In this document: positions 61,801 to 64,000 of the stretch, piece after piece
Position numbering within the stretch: the first letter of the stretch is position 1
How the letters are laid out: every line of letters begins with the position of its first letter
Assembly (NCBI RefSeq): GCF_900115225.1
Contig: NZ_FOVR01000001.1
Span: forward strand, 372,001 to 436,000
Direction: 5' to 3'
DNA: 64,000 nt
From: Cohaesibacter marisflavi
Lineage (GTDB): Bacteria; Pseudomonadota; Alphaproteobacteria; Rhizobiales; Cohaesibacteraceae
The notes under the pieces: model-generated
The model's database searches: none
Seen by the model: the letters and a program-made list of their open reading frames with translations, nothing else
Told to the model about the DNA's origin: nothing
Position numbers and translations under genes: made by a program

Positions 61801-63165
61801 TCAGGACTTGTCAAGCATCGCTTGCAGCGCATGATAGGAGGCTTTCGGGGTACGCTTGTAGCTGTCGAAATCGACATGAACGAGTCCGAAGCGCTTGTCA
61901 TATCCCAATGCCCATTCAAAATTGTCCATCAAGGACCATACGAAGTAAGCCTTGAGCGGCACACCATTTTCAATTGCACTGAGTGCCTGCTTGAAATGGG
62001 CATCCAGAAAGGCGATGCGCTCCTGGTCGTCAACAGATCCATTCACCAGCTTATCATTGTTGGCCATGCCATTTTCCGTAATGGCCAGAGGCAGATCGCC
62101 CGTATAGGTGTCCTTGATCCAATTGAGAAGATAGCCGAGACCTTCCGGATAGACTTCCCAGTCCATCTCTGTGCGCGGAAGAGGGCCCTTGTTGCCAATC
62201 ATCTCTGGCAGGCCGGCGTCGTCTTCAGTCTCTCCGGCAGAGACGAGATTACGCGTATAATAGTTGATGCCGAGCCAATCGAGCGGTGCCTTGATGGATT
62301 CCATATCCTGCTGCCAGCCTTCTGGCAGGTGCGGTTCGAGATAGGCCAGCACATCGTCGGGATAGGCTCCCTTGAACAGGCCTCCAAGGAACCAGCGATT
62401 ATATATGCCTTCGGTCAGTTTGGCCGCCGTTTTGGAGGCGTGGCTTTCGTCAAACGGGCTGACATGCTCAAAGTTGAGAACGATGCCCAGATCCTTCTGC
62501 CCCAGAGCACGTAAAGCGGCGAGGGCCTTGCCATGGGCAACGGGTACAAGATGGGCTGCCCGGCTGACTGCACGTATGTCGCGTAGTCCGGGAGCATGGG
62601 CACCATGAAAGTGGCTATACCAAGTGACGCACCAGGGCTCATTGAAGGTAACCACGCTGGAGAGCCGGTCGCCGAGGCGTTTGACCACGATTTCGGCATA
62701 GTCGGCAAATAGGTCGGTTACATCCCTGTTACGCCAGCCGCCAATGTCGGAAAGCGCATTAGGTAGCTCCCAGTGATACAGCGTCAAGTTTGGCTGAAGA
62801 CCGCGTTCAAGCATGCCGTCCACCAGCTTGTCATAAAAATCGAGCCCTTCCTCATTCACCTGCCCACGGCCTTCCGGGAGAATGCGGGCCCAAGAGGTGG
62901 AGAAGCGGTAGGCTGAAACGCCCAGTTGCTGCATCAGGTCCAGATCACCGTCCCAGCGGTGATAATGGTCGCACGCCTTTGAGCCATTTTCATAGCGGAC
63001 AACATTGCCCGGAGCTGCGGCGAAGCTGTCCCAATGGCAGGGGCCGCAGCTACCAAAGGCGCTGCCTTCAATCTGATAGGCCGAGGTGGAGGTGCCGAAG
63101 GTGAAGTCTTCGGGAAAGTCAGACCGTTTGACAGTAAAATGCGGCTGTCTTGGTAATGCTGGCAT
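61801..63165 (-). CDS. GH1 beta-glucosidase
   Basis: The 454-residue product has the GH1 start FPEDFTFGTSTSAYQIEG, the acid/base glutamate in VVTFNEPWCVTWYSH (about residue 173) and the nucleophile glutamate in LAITENGMANND (about 360). The C-terminal NFEWALGYDKRFGLVHVDFD is also family-typical. It hydrolyses beta-glucosides or related oligosaccharides and has no signal peptide, so it acts in the cytoplasm. It lies 79 nt downstream of a LacI-type regulator on the same strand, which suggests substrate-induced control of a sugar-uptake operon that extends beyond the window. Confidence 0.95.
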   Translation of the reverse strand: MPALPRQPHFTVKRSDFPEDFTFGTSTSAYQIEGSAFGSCGPCHWDSFAAAPGNVVRYENGSKACDHYHRWDGDLDLMQQLGVSAYRFSTSWARILPEGRGQVNEEGLDFYDKLVDGMLERGLQPNLTLYHWELPNALSDIGGWRNRDVTDLFADYAEIVVKRLGDRLSSVVTFNEPWCVTWYSHFHGAHAPGLRDIRAVSRAAHLVPVAHGKALAALRALGQKDLGIVLNFEHVSPFDESHASKTAAKLTEGIYNRWFLGGLFKGAYPDDVLAYLEPHLPEGWQQDMESIKAPLDWLGINYYTRNLVSAGETEDDAGLPEMIGNKGPLPRTEMDWEVYPEGLGYLLNWIKDTYTGDLPLAITENGMANNDKLVNGSVDDQERIAFLDAHFKQALSAIENGVPLKAYFVWSLMDNFEWALGYDKRFGLVHVDFDSYKRTPKASYHALQAMLDKS

Positions 63166-63244
63166 GAAGAAATCCCATAAGGTTGCTTGAGCCGGGGAGC
63201 GGGCTCATCAGGTAAAAGCGGTGTGGTTGTTAGGTGCACTTCTG

Positions 63245-64000
63245 TCAGACGCGGCGCGGGCCGGTGGATTGACCTACCACCAGATCCGTTTCCCAGAGTT
63301 CCTGCACCGGTGGCTTGTCCGGATTGTCAATCTGGTCGAGAAGAATCTCGGCCAATCGTCGTCCGGCATTCATGATGGAAGACCGTACCGACGTGAATAG
63401 AGGCACACCGGGATATTGCAGGAAGGACAGCTCATCGTCAAAAGTGACGACGGAGAGATCCTTGCCAATCTGCAGGCCGCATTCCTGAGCCGCACGCACA
63501 ACGCCGAGCGCAGTCAGAACTGAAGAGGTGACGAGACCTGTAGGAGCATTTTCCCTTTGGAGCAGAGACTTGGTGACGTCGTATCCATAAGGCTCGATCA
63601 TGTCGGAAGAGAAAATGAGGCCAGAGTCCACCTCAATGCCACGCTGGGTGAGAGCGGCTTCATAGCCAAGCCGTCTGCGATAGGCAAAATCCATCTCTTC
63701 AATACCATTGAGCAGAGCAATCCGCTCATGGCCGAGATCGAGCAGGAAGTTGGTCGCGCGTTTGAAGCTGCTACGGTTGTTCACATCGAGCCAGGAATAG
63801 TCGATATTGCTTTCTTCGGTGCGGCCATGCACCACGAAGGGTAATTGGAGACTTTGCAATAGCCCGATGCGCGGGTCTTCTTTATATGGGCCGTGGACGA
63901 TAACGCCATCCACGCGCTTGGAGCGTGCCAGCTCGCGATAGCATTTTTCCTGCTCATCATAAGGCACAACAGAAATCAGCATTTCAAAGCCAAACTTGGC
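63245..64000 (-). CDS. LacI/GalR-family regulator (partial, N-terminus outside window)
   Basis: 252 codons are visible from the right edge to the stop. The reading frame continues past position 64000 with no start needed at 63982. The visible part is a periplasmic-binding-protein-like effector domain: KRVDGVIVHGPYKEDPR, LDLGHERIALLNGIEEMDFA, then RRRLGYEAALTQRGIEVDSG and SSVLTALGVVRAAQECGLQI, ending with VTFDDELSFLQYPGVPLFTS. The DNA-binding N-terminus is missing from the window. It probably controls the adjacent GH1 gene and a transporter. Confidence 0.9.
   Translation of the reverse strand, partial: AKFGFEMLISVVPYDEQEKCYRELARSKRVDGVIVHGPYKEDPRIGLLQSLQLPFVVHGRTEESNIDYSWLDVNNRSSFKRATNFLLDLGHERIALLNGIEEMDFAYRRRLGYEAALTQRGIEVDSGLIFSSDMIEPYGYDVTKSLLQRENAPTGLVTSSVLTALGVVRAAQECGLQIGKDLSVVTFDDELSFLQYPGVPLFTSVRSSIMNAGRRLAEILLDQIDNPDKPPVQELWETDLVVGQSTGPRRV

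Noticed and set aside
61440-61834. Short frames on both strands in the C-loop RNA region
   Set aside because: They cross stable hairpins, have no ribosome binding sites and no plausible protein composition.
1-64000. tRNA, rRNA, insertion sequence or CRISPR array
   Set aside because: I looked for cloverleaf-like segments with T-loop motifs, transposase signatures, terminal inverted repeats and regularly spaced repeats and found none.

Overview
This window comes from an alphaproteobacterial chromosome, most likely Hyphomicrobiales (Rhizobiales) and possibly a marine lineage such as Cohaesibacteraceae or Stappiaceae (the family placement is inference). The evidence is a Rhodobacter-type gene transfer agent (GTA) cluster, a FeuP/FeuQ two-component pair, the degP / response regulator / histidine kinase / glnE order seen in rhizobia, a fused trpE(G) gene behind a Trp-rich leader peptide, and a ScfR-type short-chain fatty-acyl regulator. 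No tRNA, rRNA, IS element, integrase or CRISPR array was seen.

Layout. 1-8.4 kb: a long acidic DUF2336-type protein running off the left edge (minus strand), a lipoprotein, a DUF1214/DUF1254 envelope pair, a class A penicillin-binding protein and a YcgN-like cysteine-cluster protein. 8.5-23.9 kb: a short promoter/hairpin/terminator RNA unit, then a complete GTA structural cluster in canonical order: small and large terminase, portal, g3.5, prohead protease, capsid, head-tail connectors, tail tube, two tail assembly chaperone reading frames, tape measure, baseplate/hub proteins, NlpC/P60 peptidase and the large host-specificity protein. 23.9-24.7 kb: three small membrane or lipoprotein genes resembling a phage lysis cassette with two overlapping genes.

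24.8-28.2 kb: a small secreted protein followed by feuP-feuQ, then a glycine-zipper surface lipoprotein. 28.2-34.2 kb: an unrecognised 465-residue protein and the cytochrome c maturation operon ccmI-ccmE-ccmF-ccmH. 34.4-43.1 kb: a YegD-like Hsp70, a DegP protease, an OmpR-type two-component pair and glnE. 43.1-50.4 kb (minus strand): a PAS sensor kinase, aminopeptidase N and the ScfR-type regulator with an array of TTTGCAAA-like boxes at its promoter. 50.8-56.4 kb: an atypical LuxR-type regulator and two tandem chemoreceptors, each gene closed by a strong terminator. 56.5-58.9 kb: the trpL attenuator and trpE(G). 59-64 kb: an amidase, an AT-rich spacer, an Lrp regulator, a structured RNA candidate with three C5 hairpin loops, a GH1 beta-glucosidase and a truncated LacI regulator.

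The most interesting items are (i) a putative -1 ribosomal frameshift joining GTA g10 to g10.1, (ii) the three-C-loop structured RNA at about 61.54-61.76 kb, (iii) the RNA/attenuator unit just ahead of the GTA operon together with two terminators inside the operon, and (iv) the lysis-like cassette directly after GTA g15. Coordinates of short sites were counted by hand and could be off by a base or so.
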